NCBI GenBank assembly: GCA_017432895.1
Contig: JAFRIG010000056.1
Span: forward strand, 1 to 49,783
Origin: Erysipelotrichaceae bacterium
GTDB lineage: Bacteria > Bacillota_I > Bacilli_A > Erysipelotrichales > Erysipelotrichaceae
Direction: 5' to 3'
Length of the DNA stretch: 49,783 nt
Made by a program: the position numbers and the translations under genes. Under the pieces are notes generated by a model, which saw nothing but the letters and a program-made list of their open reading frames with translations, was not told the origin of the DNA and made no database searches. Shown one piece after another: positions 8,218-18,172 of the stretch. Within the stretch, counting starts at the first letter, position 1, and every line of letters begins with the position of its first letter.

Positions 8218-10815
8218 TCAATAGTACAGATAGACCTCACCGTTGAGACCACTGGGATCCTTGGCTTTTCCGCCCTGGCCTTGAACGATTCGAACAATAT
8301 CGAACTTATTCATTGCCTTGGCCTTTCGCTCTAAAGTCGTCGCCACTTCGATCACCAGCTGATTATCTCCGTCTTTCAGCTGATCGGAAAGATCATAAAT
8401 GAATTCCTTAACGACCTGGATACCCAACGACACTCCGTTGACAAAGACTTCTACACCTTCGTAGGCATCACTAATCACAAGAGTGACCTTTCTTCCTTTT
8501 TCCGCCTTGAAATAAGTCTCATAGCGGATAATGCCGGAGAATTTAGGATCAGTCTTGGCGTAGTCATCAGGTAAGGTAACGATGCTTTCGCTTCCAAATG
8601 AAGGATAATCGATATTCTCAACAACACTTCTTCTGAATTCCTTCAGTTCGTGTCTTTCACCACTGATCTTAACTTTTTGAGACAGCAATCCTTCTTCCGC
8701 CTCATCTTCTACGATGATCACACCTTTATTCGGATACAGGGTAATGAGATCGTCTTTTATTTCGTAGACCCTGTTGTCCCAGGCATCATATTCGTAATAC
8801 TTCTTATCGGGATCAAGTGAGATCTTTCCTTCATATTTATCGGCTGCTTCATTGAACAGATAATAGAGCTTATGATCCTTGACATATTCCAGGATCCTGA
8901 CATTCTTATCGGCCGGTTCAAGGTTCAGACAGGGCGAAACATATTTCTTGACTTCCTGAGTAAGATCTTCCAAGGATACGGCATTAAATGAATCGTTTAT
9001 TTCGCCATCGATCACTTCCGGTAAAGAATTCACAAACAGGATCGGAATACTCAATTGCGAAAGGACTTCATTCATTTCCTTGGTGATGAACTGGGCTTCC
9101 GGAACGATCAGTACCTGATATTCCTGATTATTGACCTTCAGTCCGTCTTCAAAGGAAGTCTGATAGTGTTCCTTTTCAATTAAGGCATCCAAGGGGATCG
9201 TATCCGCCAGGATCTGAGCCTCATAAAGCTTGCGCAAAGGCTTCTGTATAAACATCGATTTGCCCATCCACTCCAGTTCGCCATTGTAAAGAACGGCCAC
9301 ATGGCTTTCCCGATGACCGCCTGAGATCAAAGTACAGACGCGATTCATGTATTCCACGATCTTAGAAAAATGGCGGTATTGGGGATTGTGACCCTGGGCA
9401 TAGAAATGCGGCGGACAATCAGGATCCGGGAACTGCTTGCCTGTAAAGGCGTGCGGAACGAAATGGTTGACACCTCTGACCATAAAATGATCCGCCAGGT
9501 ACTTCTCCAGCCTGACACCTTCGCTCCAGCCGTAGTTGCCGAAGATCTCACACATCGCATCACCTTTCTTTAAAGGTTCGATCGCTGCCGCCGAAGCAGC
9601 CAGATTGCCTAAGGCGAAATGAAAGAATTCGCCATCCCGATTGCCCATCAGCGTCCTGATCTTTTTATCTTCTCCCTGCGGATAAACCTGTCCACCGATA
9701 TCGTCAATACCGGACATATCCTGGCCATTCAGTCCTCTGAAATAATGACCTAAGGAAACGGCTGTTCGGGAATGAGAGTTGTTGTCTTCGATCACATGAC
9801 CGATGTACTTGACGCCATGTTCACGACACCATTCACCGATCTGGTAAGAGAAATCCTGACGTACAAGCTTTGTCACACCATCCATGAAAGCCAGTCGGAC
9901 TTTTGCCGCCTTTTCGGGATGCTCGTTGTTCCAGAGATAGATCAGATCGTTCTTCCAGCTTCCCCCTAAAGACTTCTTCAGTTCCTCTTCCAGTTCATCC
10001 GAATAAGGTAAATCGATACCGGTACCCAGCAGGTTGGATCCGGTCATATAGAAACCGTTTCCCAGTTCCGGTTCATCGGAAAAGAAACCGACCAGGGTCT
10101 TGCCGAAATCGTCCTTATAATGATCCCAGTGTTTCTCATAGACTTCATCGATCAGGATCTTTACGGAATCCTTGTTCATCATGTTGATGTATTCCCGATG
10201 AATGCCATAGTTACGGCTCAGACCTGTCACATAGATCTCATAAGTTCCTTCCGGTTTATGCCAGTTCACGATCCCGGTGTTGGACAAAGGAATGTCGTAT
10301 AACTCACCCTGTTCATCAACAACTGTAACGGAAAGGATCCTGTCGTCATTGAAGACGGGTGCTCCTTTGGCCATGAATTTGGTAGCCGAAACGGCAACGA
10401 AATTCTCTGCACTAAGTTTTGGCGGGAACAGCTTCGTCAGATCGATCTTCAGATCTCTTTCCTTGCCTGAGTACTTCTTGTGGGAAGAGACGACGGATTG
10501 ACGATGCAGCTCCAGTGGTGCATTCTTGACCTTGCCGTTGGCGAAACCGGTCGGGAAATGAGAATCATCCAGGACCCAGACCTTCATGTCTCTGTTACGA
10601 GCTTCATCCATGATGATATCCATATCGATCCACCATTTCTCACCGCAGAAATCCGGATGCGGTCTTGATTCGATACATACCGACTTGCAGCCACTCTCGT
10701 GGATGACTTTCATCATCTTTCTTAAAGTCTCTTCATCTTCGCCATGCTGCCAGAAAAACGGAAAGATATGATCTCCGCTGTTGCCGTTCAATAATTCCCT
10801 GATCGTCTGATCCAT
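8218..10815 (-). CDS. GH106-like glycoside hydrolase (putative alpha-L-rhamnosidase)
   Basis: This 865-residue protein resembles the large GH106/GH106-like group. It has an N-terminal barrel region with VLDDSHFPTGFANG (81-94), an acidic loop GFFSDEPEL (243-251), and a region around AMCEIFGNYGWSEGV that in this group contributes active-site carboxylates. A C-terminal GH2-type sugar-binding beta-sandwich contains EGVEVFVNGVSLG. GH106 enzymes are inverting alpha-L-rhamnosidases that need calcium. The group also contains many untested relatives, so the substrate is uncertain. No signal peptide is seen. The ATG at 10815 has AAAGGAG nine bases upstream and sits 11 bases after the GH43 stop. It is the last gene of the 15091-8218 operon, consistent with rhamnose release. 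Confidence 0.65.
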   Translation of the reverse strand: MDQTIRELLNGNSGDHIFPFFWQHGEDEETLRKMMKVIHESGCKSVCIESRPHPDFCGEKWWIDMDIIMDEARNRDMKVWVLDDSHFPTGFANGKVKNAPLELHRQSVVSSHKKYSGKERDLKIDLTKLFPPKLSAENFVAVSATKFMAKGAPVFNDDRILSVTVVDEQGELYDIPLSNTGIVNWHKPEGTYEIYVTGLSRNYGIHREYINMMNKDSVKILIDEVYEKHWDHYKDDFGKTLVGFFSDEPELGNGFYMTGSNLLGTGIDLPYSDELEEELKKSLGGSWKNDLIYLWNNEHPEKAAKVRLAFMDGVTKLVRQDFSYQIGEWCREHGVKYIGHVIEDNNSHSRTAVSLGHYFRGLNGQDMSGIDDIGGQVYPQGEDKKIRTLMGNRDGEFFHFALGNLAASAAAIEPLKKGDAMCEIFGNYGWSEGVRLEKYLADHFMVRGVNHFVPHAFTGKQFPDPDCPPHFYAQGHNPQYRHFSKIVEYMNRVCTLISGGHRESHVAVLYNGELEWMGKSMFIQKPLRKLYEAQILADTIPLDALIEKEHYQTSFEDGLKVNNQEYQVLIVPEAQFITKEMNEVLSQLSIPILFVNSLPEVIDGEINDSFNAVSLEDLTQEVKKYVSPCLNLEPADKNVRILEYVKDHKLYYLFNEAADKYEGKISLDPDKKYYEYDAWDNRVYEIKDDLITLYPNKGVIIVEDEAEEGLLSQKVKISGERHELKEFRRSVVENIDYPSFGSESIVTLPDDYAKTDPKFSGIIRYETYFKAEKGRKVTLVISDAYEGVEVFVNGVSLGIQVVKEFIYDLSDQLKDGDNQLVIEVATTLERKAKAMNKFDIVRIVQGQGGKAKDPSGLNGEVYLYY

Positions 10816-10826
10816 CTTAAACTCCT

Positions 10827-12557
10827 TTACATCTCGTAGATGGTTTTGCCTTCATTGATGCCGTTTTCATTGACGGAATCGATGCAGAAATAGTAATGCT
10901 GAGTCTTGTTGAGAGTCGTCACCAGGATCTCGTTTTTGTCATAGAAAAGATAGGAATTGTAGAGCTTATCTTTTTCAATACCCAGACGCACATTGTAGGC
11001 GAAGGCACCATCAGCCTTATCAAAACTGATCAAGGCATCCAGCCCATTCTCCTGTCTGGCCACTCTGACGTTTTCCACTTCCTTGGCAAGTTCGCCCTTG
11101 CCCTTGCCGAAGACCCTCAAACCGCTTAACGCAAAGACCTCGTCGTAAGGAAGCTCCAGAGCAGTGACTTTCAAATATCTTAATTCATACTTTTCATCAA
11201 GGATGATATAAGGATGAGATCTATCGTCTTCGCACTTGCTGCGATCTTCGATCATGAACCATTCCTCGCCATCAAGGCTTCCTTCCAGGGTGAATCTGGT
11301 CTTGAGCTTAGGCGAAGAATCGATATAACGCGTGCTGGTCATCATGTCCGAACGCAAAGACTTGTCCACTTCCAGCTCCTTGACGGATTCTTCCGCAAAG
11401 TTGATCTGCACACTGTGCGGTCTGTAGACCTCGCCAAGATCCAGCTCATACCAGCCCTGGCTCTCCTTGCAGGCCCACCAGGTCCGAATGTCTTCATCCA
11501 TTGCCAGTTCGACCGGATGATCTTCCAGGCTGGAAGAAGCTTTGGCTTTTTTCTTATAGGAAATAAGGTAGTATTGCGGTATTAATGTTCTGGCATCATA
11601 TTTACCATCGGGTAATACGATCGGATAATCCGCAAAGTTCTGGTTGGAATATAATAGGCCATCTTCATCAAGACCGCTCGGGAAGATACCCAGTCTTCTT
11701 TCAAAGTTCATATTTTTGGAGATACGCATTGTCGAAACATGGATGATATTGCCATCCTTGTCGTCGATCGTTGAACCATGGCCCGCTCCGGTGATGAAAC
11801 CGGAAGGTTTTAAAGAAAACGGCGTATTCTTCATGAAAGTGAAGGGACCTAAGGGCTTATCGGCAATATAATAGCCATCACCATAGGTGGAGAACTGGGT
11901 TCCCGGAGCGGCATATTGCAGATAATACTTGCCATTCCACTTGTTCATAAAAGCACCCTCCATGTAGGGTCTGCCCTTCCTGTTTAAGAACTTCATGAAC
12001 AAGCCTCTGATACCCTTTTCCGACTCTTCTTCTTTTCCTGGGAAATTAAAACGTTCCCAGCCATGGACATCCTCACCATGATCGATACAGGCTGCCTTCT
12101 CCCCGATCGGCAGCATCGTTTCCTTATCCAGTTCGATGCCCCAGATCGGTTCCACATTGCCACAGCCCCAATAGAAAAAAACTCTGCCATCATCGTCATA
12201 GAACAGATCCGGATCCCAGAAAGCGAAAGGTTCGGAAACCTTCTCGAACTCATCAGACAAAGGATCCTTGGTCCGCCAGATCGTCGAAGGTTTTGTGCGG
12301 GTGGAAGCGGAGAAATACAGATAGTCGTCGACCTGCCTGACGTCCGGCGCATAGCGGTACATATCCAGGTCTCTGTTTTCATGCCATTTCCAGTGGATCA
12401 GATCATCACTGTAATAGAAACCGGCCGACATCGACGCAAACATATAATAGACGTCTTTGAATAAAACGATGGTCGGATCGGCCGCTTCACGATGAGCTCT
12501 GCCGCCGTAGTGTTGCCACTTGTAAGGAATATCGATCGGGTTGCAATACTCTTTCAT
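10827..12557 (-). CDS. GH43 beta-xylosidase/alpha-L-arabinofuranosidase with C-terminal CBM-like and FN3-like domains
   Basis: This 576-residue protein has an N-terminal five-bladed GH43 domain (about 1-330). Its likely catalytic base is Asp27 in REAADPTI, the pKa modulator Asp115 in FWDPDLFYDDD, and the acid Glu200 in PYMEGAF. Residues about 340-485 resemble an F5/8C-type discoidin domain (AMDEDIRTWWACKES, WYELDLGEVYRPHSVQINF). Residues about 490-576 look fibronectin-III-like. GH43 enzymes of this layout usually remove arabinofuranose or xylose. There is no signal peptide. It lies between the GH78 and GH106-like genes, 2 bases after the former's stop, so translation is probably coupled. Confidence 0.9.
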   Translation of the reverse strand: MKEYCNPIDIPYKWQHYGGRAHREAADPTIVLFKDVYYMFASMSAGFYYSDDLIHWKWHENRDLDMYRYAPDVRQVDDYLYFSASTRTKPSTIWRTKDPLSDEFEKVSEPFAFWDPDLFYDDDGRVFFYWGCGNVEPIWGIELDKETMLPIGEKAACIDHGEDVHGWERFNFPGKEEESEKGIRGLFMKFLNRKGRPYMEGAFMNKWNGKYYLQYAAPGTQFSTYGDGYYIADKPLGPFTFMKNTPFSLKPSGFITGAGHGSTIDDKDGNIIHVSTMRISKNMNFERRLGIFPSGLDEDGLLYSNQNFADYPIVLPDGKYDARTLIPQYYLISYKKKAKASSSLEDHPVELAMDEDIRTWWACKESQGWYELDLGEVYRPHSVQINFAEESVKELEVDKSLRSDMMTSTRYIDSSPKLKTRFTLEGSLDGEEWFMIEDRSKCEDDRSHPYIILDEKYELRYLKVTALELPYDEVFALSGLRVFGKGKGELAKEVENVRVARQENGLDALISFDKADGAFAYNVRLGIEKDKLYNSYLFYDKNEILVTTLNKTQHYYFCIDSVNENGINEGKTIYEM

Positions 12558-12559
12558 TT

Positions 12560-15091
12560 CTACTCTCCTCTTGTCTCAAATTCATGAACACCGTAATTGA
12601 CGGTATGTCTGCTTCCATCCGGCAGTATCACTTCCGCGGAAGTGTTGGCCGGGATGGATACTCTATATAATACTTTGTCGCCTTCATAAGCCCATTCAGA
12701 TCCTATCAGACCGCAGGGACTCTGATAGGAGGCTTTGGCGTGTTTAAGAAGCTTATTCACCGCAGGCGTGATTGTGGTCTTGCCTTTGTTGACATTGATA
12801 CCGCAGACCCCCGAGATCAGCCAGCCGGAAACGGCACCATAGGAGTAGTGGTTCAAAGAACCGTTATTACCGGCGTCGATACCGTTCCAGTTCTCCCAGA
12901 TCGTCGTTGCCCCTTGTTTAACGGCGTAGAGCCAGGAAGGCGTCGTCTCCTGAAGCAGCAGGCGATAAGCCGTTTCCGTAAAACCGTATTCACATAAGAC
13001 CGGGCACAAAAACGGCGTAGAAAGAAAACCGGTATTGAGGTGATAATCGTTGTTGACGATCATCTCATTCAAAAGCTTCGCATTTTCTTCCTTGTGATCG
13101 ATCAGATCGAAACGCAGCGGTCTGAGATAATCGCATTGTCTGTCGGAATGTACGATGCCCTCGTCGGTATAAACATGGTTATATGCTTCCCTGACCTTAG
13201 CGGATAGTTCGCCATATTTCTTCTCATCATCCTTTTTACCCAGGATGCCGGCGATCTCTCCTAGCAGTTTGGCGCTGTAATAATAATAGGCAGTCGCCGA
13301 TTTGGGAGCACCTTTGGACAGATTGGTCCTTAATTCATTTGCCGCATCGACATCAGGCTGACACCATTCACCCCAGTGAAAACCCTTTTCGATGATGTAG
13401 TCTTCATACGGATCTTTACTGAAGAGCTTCTTCAAAGGACGCTTTTTGGCCAGATTGATCAAATATGCCAGCCACTTTTTCATCATCTCGTAGTTTTCAG
13501 CCAGTATCCTTTCATCGCCCGTATATTCATACATGACATAAGGAACGATGATACAGGCATCACCCCAGCCGGTCGAACCGTTCATGAAATTCGTGATCCC
13601 GAAATTTCCCTTATTGATCGGCGGAGCCACGTTAGCGACAACGCCCTTTTTATCCTGAGCCAGACGGCATTCCGCCAGCCACTTGCGGAAGACGCTGTAG
13701 GAGTCGTGCAACAAAAGCCCGGTCGGCACAAAGACCTGCGCATCGCCGGTCCAGCCGCTTCTTTCCCGATGCGGACAATCCGTCGGAATATCGGTGAAGT
13801 TGGACTTCATCGACCACATACTGTTGAGGAAGAGACGGTTGACATCCTTGTTGTCACATTCAAACGTTGCCGTTTCCGCCATATCCGAATACACGGCTAT
13901 GGATTCAAATTTCGCATTGCTCAGATCGACATCGGTCTCTACCTTGATATAACGGAAGCCGAAGATCGAGAATCTCGGCTGATAGACATTGAGACCATCC
14001 TTGCAGGTATATTCGATCTTCTGAGGAATACCGCCATTGCGGTTACGGGCTCCCGGATCGATGTTGGCTTGCGTGAAGTTGCCATCCTTATCCAAAGTTT
14101 CACCATGCCAGATGACCAGCTTCTGTCCTTTTTTGGCTTCCAGTTCAAAGCGGGTATATCCGGCCAGATTCTGCGAAAAGTCGTAGACGATACTGCCATC
14201 AGGAACTTCGATCCGCTTTCCTTCAAAGCGTTCCATTTCTTTCACATAGACCTCATCGGAACAGCACAGGATCGAATTATCAAACGACATCAGTCGAACG
14301 CCATGGTAGTCATCAACATCTTCCATCGTCGCATCATAGACTTCCCCGATCTCCAGATCGGAGAAACGGATCGGACCGCTCTGGCTGGCTTGCCAGTCTT
14401 CATCGGTCACCAAAACAACATCACCGTTGACTTCCAGCTGTGCCAGTAAAGCCAGATCATCGCCAAAAACGTGATTGGTTCCATCGATGCCGTTATTGCC
14501 CCGATACCAGCCATCACCAATGACCACTTCGATCAGGTTGCCACCTTTTTGAATGAGTTCACTGACATCATAGACCTGATACTGCATGCGCTGACGGTAG
14601 TCACCGCTGCCCGGTGCCAGGATGAAGTCACCGACTCTTTCGCCATTGATCTTAGCCTCATAGAGACCATGAGACGTGATATATAAACGGGCAGTGCCTG
14701 AATGAGGCACACTAAATTCTTTTTTCAGATAGGAAGCCGGCTGTCTTTCCTTGCTGTCAGAGAGTTCCGGGTTTATCCACTTGGCCTTCCACTTGGAAAT
14801 ACCCGTTTCAAAATGGGCTTCGCTTTCTTCTCCCTTGACATCACTTTCATCCCAAAGTCTGATCTTTACTTTGACTGCTTCCCTGTCGTGCAGTTCAAAC
14901 GGAAGATCGAATTCCATCTTGTCGCTTGCGATTTTTTCGGAATGATATTTTTCTTCGCCATTGACTTCGATCACATACGCATAGGCACTTTGACGAATTC
15001 CTTCGTCACAGTTCCAGCTGATCCTGGGCTTTCTGTTTTCTAAGCCCATGGGATTTTTCAGATGATCGGTCAGGATATTGATTGCTTTCAT
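12560..15091 (-). CDS. GH78 alpha-L-rhamnosidase
   Basis: This 843-residue GH78 enzyme is the first gene of the 15091-8218 operon. Recognisable parts are the N-terminal Ig-like domain (INILTDHLKNPMGL), the carbohydrate-binding sandwich with GDGWYRGNNG, the acid motif DCPHRERSGWTGD (438-450, Glu443) and the base motif TTIWENWNG (Glu733). Compared with the 912-residue paralogue at 1214 it lacks the C-terminal helical tail and ends with the short GH78 beta-domain. It has no signal peptide. The ATG at 15091 is preceded by AAAGAGGTG. It is divergent from the GH2 gene at 15212, and both probably answer to the palindromic operator at 15136-15174. Confidence 0.93.
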   Translation of the reverse strand: MKAINILTDHLKNPMGLENRKPRISWNCDEGIRQSAYAYVIEVNGEEKYHSEKIASDKMEFDLPFELHDREAVKVKIRLWDESDVKGEESEAHFETGISKWKAKWINPELSDSKERQPASYLKKEFSVPHSGTARLYITSHGLYEAKINGERVGDFILAPGSGDYRQRMQYQVYDVSELIQKGGNLIEVVIGDGWYRGNNGIDGTNHVFGDDLALLAQLEVNGDVVLVTDEDWQASQSGPIRFSDLEIGEVYDATMEDVDDYHGVRLMSFDNSILCCSDEVYVKEMERFEGKRIEVPDGSIVYDFSQNLAGYTRFELEAKKGQKLVIWHGETLDKDGNFTQANIDPGARNRNGGIPQKIEYTCKDGLNVYQPRFSIFGFRYIKVETDVDLSNAKFESIAVYSDMAETATFECDNKDVNRLFLNSMWSMKSNFTDIPTDCPHRERSGWTGDAQVFVPTGLLLHDSYSVFRKWLAECRLAQDKKGVVANVAPPINKGNFGITNFMNGSTGWGDACIIVPYVMYEYTGDERILAENYEMMKKWLAYLINLAKKRPLKKLFSKDPYEDYIIEKGFHWGEWCQPDVDAANELRTNLSKGAPKSATAYYYYSAKLLGEIAGILGKKDDEKKYGELSAKVREAYNHVYTDEGIVHSDRQCDYLRPLRFDLIDHKEENAKLLNEMIVNNDYHLNTGFLSTPFLCPVLCEYGFTETAYRLLLQETTPSWLYAVKQGATTIWENWNGIDAGNNGSLNHYSYGAVSGWLISGVCGINVNKGKTTITPAVNKLLKHAKASYQSPCGLIGSEWAYEGDKVLYRVSIPANTSAEVILPDGSRHTVNYGVHEFETRGE

Positions 15092-15135
15092 ATGACACCT
15101 CTTTCACCATTATGATACCGAAGAATCGAATGAAA

Positions 15136-15191
15136 TAATCCGACACTTTTTGAAAAAGTGTTTCTGTAATCCGATGCCGCTCTTTTATAAT
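15136..15191. promoter_or_regulatory. Shared operator and divergent promoters between GH78 and GH2 genes
   Basis: TAATCCGACAC (15136-15146) runs into a perfect 19-base palindrome: ACACTTTTT, a central G, then AAAAAGTGT (15143-15161). A second direct copy, TAATCCGA, lies at 15167-15174, 31 bases (about three helical turns) from the first. The rightward promoter has a TATAAT -10 at 15186-15191 but no good -35; the second half-site takes that place, as in promoters that need an AraC-type activator. Leftward, the inverted core GGATTA overlaps the expected -35 of the GH78 gene. Confidence 0.72.
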
Positions 15192-15211
15192 GAAACTGAG
15201 GTATATAAAAT

Positions 15212-18121
15212 ATGGAAAAATGGGAAGATATCAGCATTCTTAACGAAAATGTTCTAAAGGCACATGCCACTTTTTCTTATCAAAACAAACTGGATCTCAA
15301 CGGTATCTGGGATTATACCTGCATCAAAGGAAGCGACAACGTCCCACAGGATCTAAACAGTGTCATCTACGGCAACATCGAAGTTCCCTGCAGCGTTGAA
15401 CTTAAGGGTTATTCACAGGCCTACTACTACGGCGCTTCTTTCCCACCGGCCATAAACAAAAAGAAGATCCCTACCATCGATCATAAACAGACGCATGTCT
15501 CCTTATATCGCAAGATTTTCGAAATAAACGAGATCAGTGAACAGATGATCCTGCGTTTTGACAGCGTCAAATCGGCCTTCAGCTGTTATTTAAACGACAA
15601 GTATCTGGGTATGGCCAAGTGTTCGATGCTGCCGATCGAATTCGATATCACCGATCAGATCCAAAAAGGAAGCAATAAACTCAATGTGATCGTCTGGCAA
15701 TTCTCCGATGCTACCTATCTCGAAGGTCAGGACATGTGGTTTTTAAGCGGTATCGACCGTAGTGTCAGTATCTATGGCCGAAGCAACAGGCACATCGAAG
15801 ATGTCTTCTTGCACAACAAACTATCCAATGAATACAAAGACGCTGAGCTTCTTATCGATCTGGAAACATCCTGCGCAGACGGAAATATCACCATTGAATT
15901 TAACAATGAAAAATGCACTTATCCGCTCAGCGCAAATCATACTTCGATCTCTATCCCCGTCAAAGACGTCCACCTCTGGTCGGCCGAAGATCCCTATCTC
16001 TATCAGGTTAAGATCTCTTTGGATGACAGCGATACGCAGACCTTCAATTACGGTTTCAAGGAAGTGAAAGTCGATCACGGCAAAGGCCTCTTCCTTTTCA
16101 ACGGTAAAAACATCAAACTGCGCGGCATGAACTATCATGCCTTCACCCCGGACTACGGCCATTACGTCCCCGAAGAAGTCTATGAAAAGGATCTGAAGCT
16201 GATGAAGAAGTTCAACATCAATGCGATCCGTACTTCTCACTATCCGCAAGCCGACATCTTCTATGAGCTTTGCGACCGCTATGGCATCTACGTCATGGAC
16301 GAGGTCAATGTCGAAAGCCACGGTGTCCGCAAGAAAGTGCCCCAGGACGATCCCAGATGGCTGCCGCAGATGAACGACCGCATGGCCAGGATGGTCTTAA
16401 GAGACCGTAACCACCCCTGTGTGACCATCTGGTCTTTAGGCAACGAGTCGGCTGTCGGAAGCGATCACTTCAAAATGAAAGAAACAGCCCTGTCTTTGGA
16501 TCAAAGCAGGCCTATCCACTATGAAGGCGGAACCAACCTTAAGCTCTCCGATTTTATGTGCACCGGCTATTCGCCGTTAGAAAGAGAACAGAAGTTCGCT
16601 CAAGGCAAGGACGTTGAAAACCAGCCGACCATCTTACAGAAGCTCATCCCTTTGATGATGTCGAGCAAATCGATGAAATTCGAAGAATACAAAGGCCATC
16701 CGGTCATCGCCACCGAATACAACTACTGCATGGGTAACAGCTCTTGCGATGTCGCAAAGCATGTCGAACTCTTTGATAAATCGGACAGATGGTGCGGCGG
16801 TTTCGTCTGGGACTTTAAAGACAAAGCTTTAAGGATCGATGATAAATTCGTATACGGCGGCGATCTCACCGATAAGGACCAGAAGGGCAATGTCTGCTGC
16901 GACGGTGCCTGCGATCCCGATTCGATCCCCCATTCCGTCTTCTATGAAATTAAACATGCCTTCCAGGACATCGTCTGTGACTATAAAGACGGAAGCCTGG
17001 AAATATACAATCGCAATTTCTTCGTCAACGCCAATATCTACCATCTCAGATATGAGATCACCAGAAACGGCGAAACGATCGAGTCCCATGAACCGGATAT
17101 CGATGTCAAACCAAGAGAAACCAAAATATATCCCATCACCATAAACAATGATCTCAAAGAAGAAGGAATCTACTACCTGAACGTTTATCTCTTGCGGAAA
17201 GAAGAAACGCAGGTTTACGAAAAAGATGAGGTCCGCTGCTACGATCAGTTCTTCTTAAAAGACAACAGAAAAACAGAGAAGACAATCACTACGAGTATCA
17301 ATCTTAAAGAGGACTGCATTGAACTTCTTAGCAGCGATACCGTCTACCTGATCGACAGAAACAGCGGTAATATAACTCAGATCAAAAAGGATGATAAGGA
17401 ATATCTGAACGCTCCACTTCGTCCTTGTTTCTACCGTCCGATCGTCGATGGTGAAGCCGGTTTTATTGGCCTGGCAATGGCTGCCCACTTAAAAACAAAC
17501 GATTTCGCCAAACTGTCCTTCAATGATCTTACTTCCACGAAGATCGAAATCAAGGATGATGAAGTAGTCGTCTCCAACGATCTGAAACAGCTTAATCTGA
17601 CCAGGGTCTACACGATCGTCAATGACTCTTTGCGTGTTGAAGTTAAACTCCACACTAAGAAAAAGGCTCCTAACCGCTTCGGTATGTCTCTACAAACAGA
17701 CCCAGCCTTTGTCTGCTTCGACTGGTTTGGCAAGGGTCCCCATGATACCTATCAGGCTCGAGATGATTCCGGTATCATCGGCGATCATCATCAGGATGTA
17801 AGAGATCAGGATGAATACGTCCGTCCGCAGGAACATGGAAACAAGACTCATGTAGATCATTTGCGTCTTTCCGACAACGAGGGAAGAAGTATCACCGCCT
17901 TTAAAGACGGTAATGATCTTAGTACTTCCGTCTGGCCTTATACATTAAAAGATCTTCATGAGGCGCAACATATTCATGAACTTCCTTCTTTCAAGGTAAC
18001 GACTCTCAATATCGACTGCATCCAGAACGGCTTAGGTGACTGTTTCAACCACTGCCCGGAAGAATACAAGCTGCAGCCCGATTCAGACTACCAATACGCT
18101 TTCTACCTTAAAGTTAAATGA
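15212..18121 (+). CDS. GH2 beta-galactosidase, LacZ type
   Basis: This 969-residue protein has the five LacZ domains. They are an N-terminal jelly roll (SVKSAFSCYLNDKYLGMAK, ending YLEGQDMWFLSGIDR), an Ig-like domain, and a TIM barrel with the acid/base Glu412 in WSLGNESAVGSDH and the nucleophile Glu502 in VIATEYNYCMGNS. A second Ig-like domain and the C-terminal beta-sandwich (DDSGIIGDHHQDVRDQDEYV, PQEHGNKTHVDHLRL) complete it. It removes terminal beta-galactose, retaining configuration. No signal peptide is seen. The ATG at 15212 has a TGAGGT ribosome site nine bases upstream. It is a single-gene unit ended by a bidirectional terminator. Activity on beta-glucuronide or other sugars cannot be excluded. 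Confidence 0.9.
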   Translation: MEKWEDISILNENVLKAHATFSYQNKLDLNGIWDYTCIKGSDNVPQDLNSVIYGNIEVPCSVELKGYSQAYYYGASFPPAINKKKIPTIDHKQTHVSLYRKIFEINEISEQMILRFDSVKSAFSCYLNDKYLGMAKCSMLPIEFDITDQIQKGSNKLNVIVWQFSDATYLEGQDMWFLSGIDRSVSIYGRSNRHIEDVFLHNKLSNEYKDAELLIDLETSCADGNITIEFNNEKCTYPLSANHTSISIPVKDVHLWSAEDPYLYQVKISLDDSDTQTFNYGFKEVKVDHGKGLFLFNGKNIKLRGMNYHAFTPDYGHYVPEEVYEKDLKLMKKFNINAIRTSHYPQADIFYELCDRYGIYVMDEVNVESHGVRKKVPQDDPRWLPQMNDRMARMVLRDRNHPCVTIWSLGNESAVGSDHFKMKETALSLDQSRPIHYEGGTNLKLSDFMCTGYSPLEREQKFAQGKDVENQPTILQKLIPLMMSSKSMKFEEYKGHPVIATEYNYCMGNSSCDVAKHVELFDKSDRWCGGFVWDFKDKALRIDDKFVYGGDLTDKDQKGNVCCDGACDPDSIPHSVFYEIKHAFQDIVCDYKDGSLEIYNRNFFVNANIYHLRYEITRNGETIESHEPDIDVKPRETKIYPITINNDLKEEGIYYLNVYLLRKEETQVYEKDEVRCYDQFFLKDNRKTEKTITTSINLKEDCIELLSSDTVYLIDRNSGNITQIKKDDKEYLNAPLRPCFYRPIVDGEAGFIGLAMAAHLKTNDFAKLSFNDLTSTKIEIKDDEVVVSNDLKQLNLTRVYTIVNDSLRVEVKLHTKKKAPNRFGMSLQTDPAFVCFDWFGKGPHDTYQARDDSGIIGDHHQDVRDQDEYVRPQEHGNKTHVDHLRLSDNEGRSITAFKDGNDLSTSVWPYTLKDLHEAQHIHELPSFKVTTLNIDCIQNGLGDCFNHCPEEYKLQPDSDYQYAFYLKVK

Positions 18122-18124
18122 GTA

Positions 18125-18155
18125 TTCAAAAAGACATCGGCGATGTCTTTTTGAA
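18125..18155. terminator. Bidirectional intrinsic terminator
   Basis: A perfect 14-base stem (TTCAAAAAGACATC with GATGTCTTTTTGAA) and a three-base loop lie between the convergent GH2 and SGNH genes. The A and T runs allow termination from either side. Confidence 0.9.
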
Positions 18156-18172
18156 TTGATCGATATTTATTA

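Noticed and set aside
13376..14449. Long plus-strand open frame (357 codons) inside the GH78 gene
   Set aside because: It is antisense to a clear GH78 protein with intact catalytic motifs, has no ribosome site and reads as low-similarity, Ile/Arg/His-rich sequence; it is a shadow frame.
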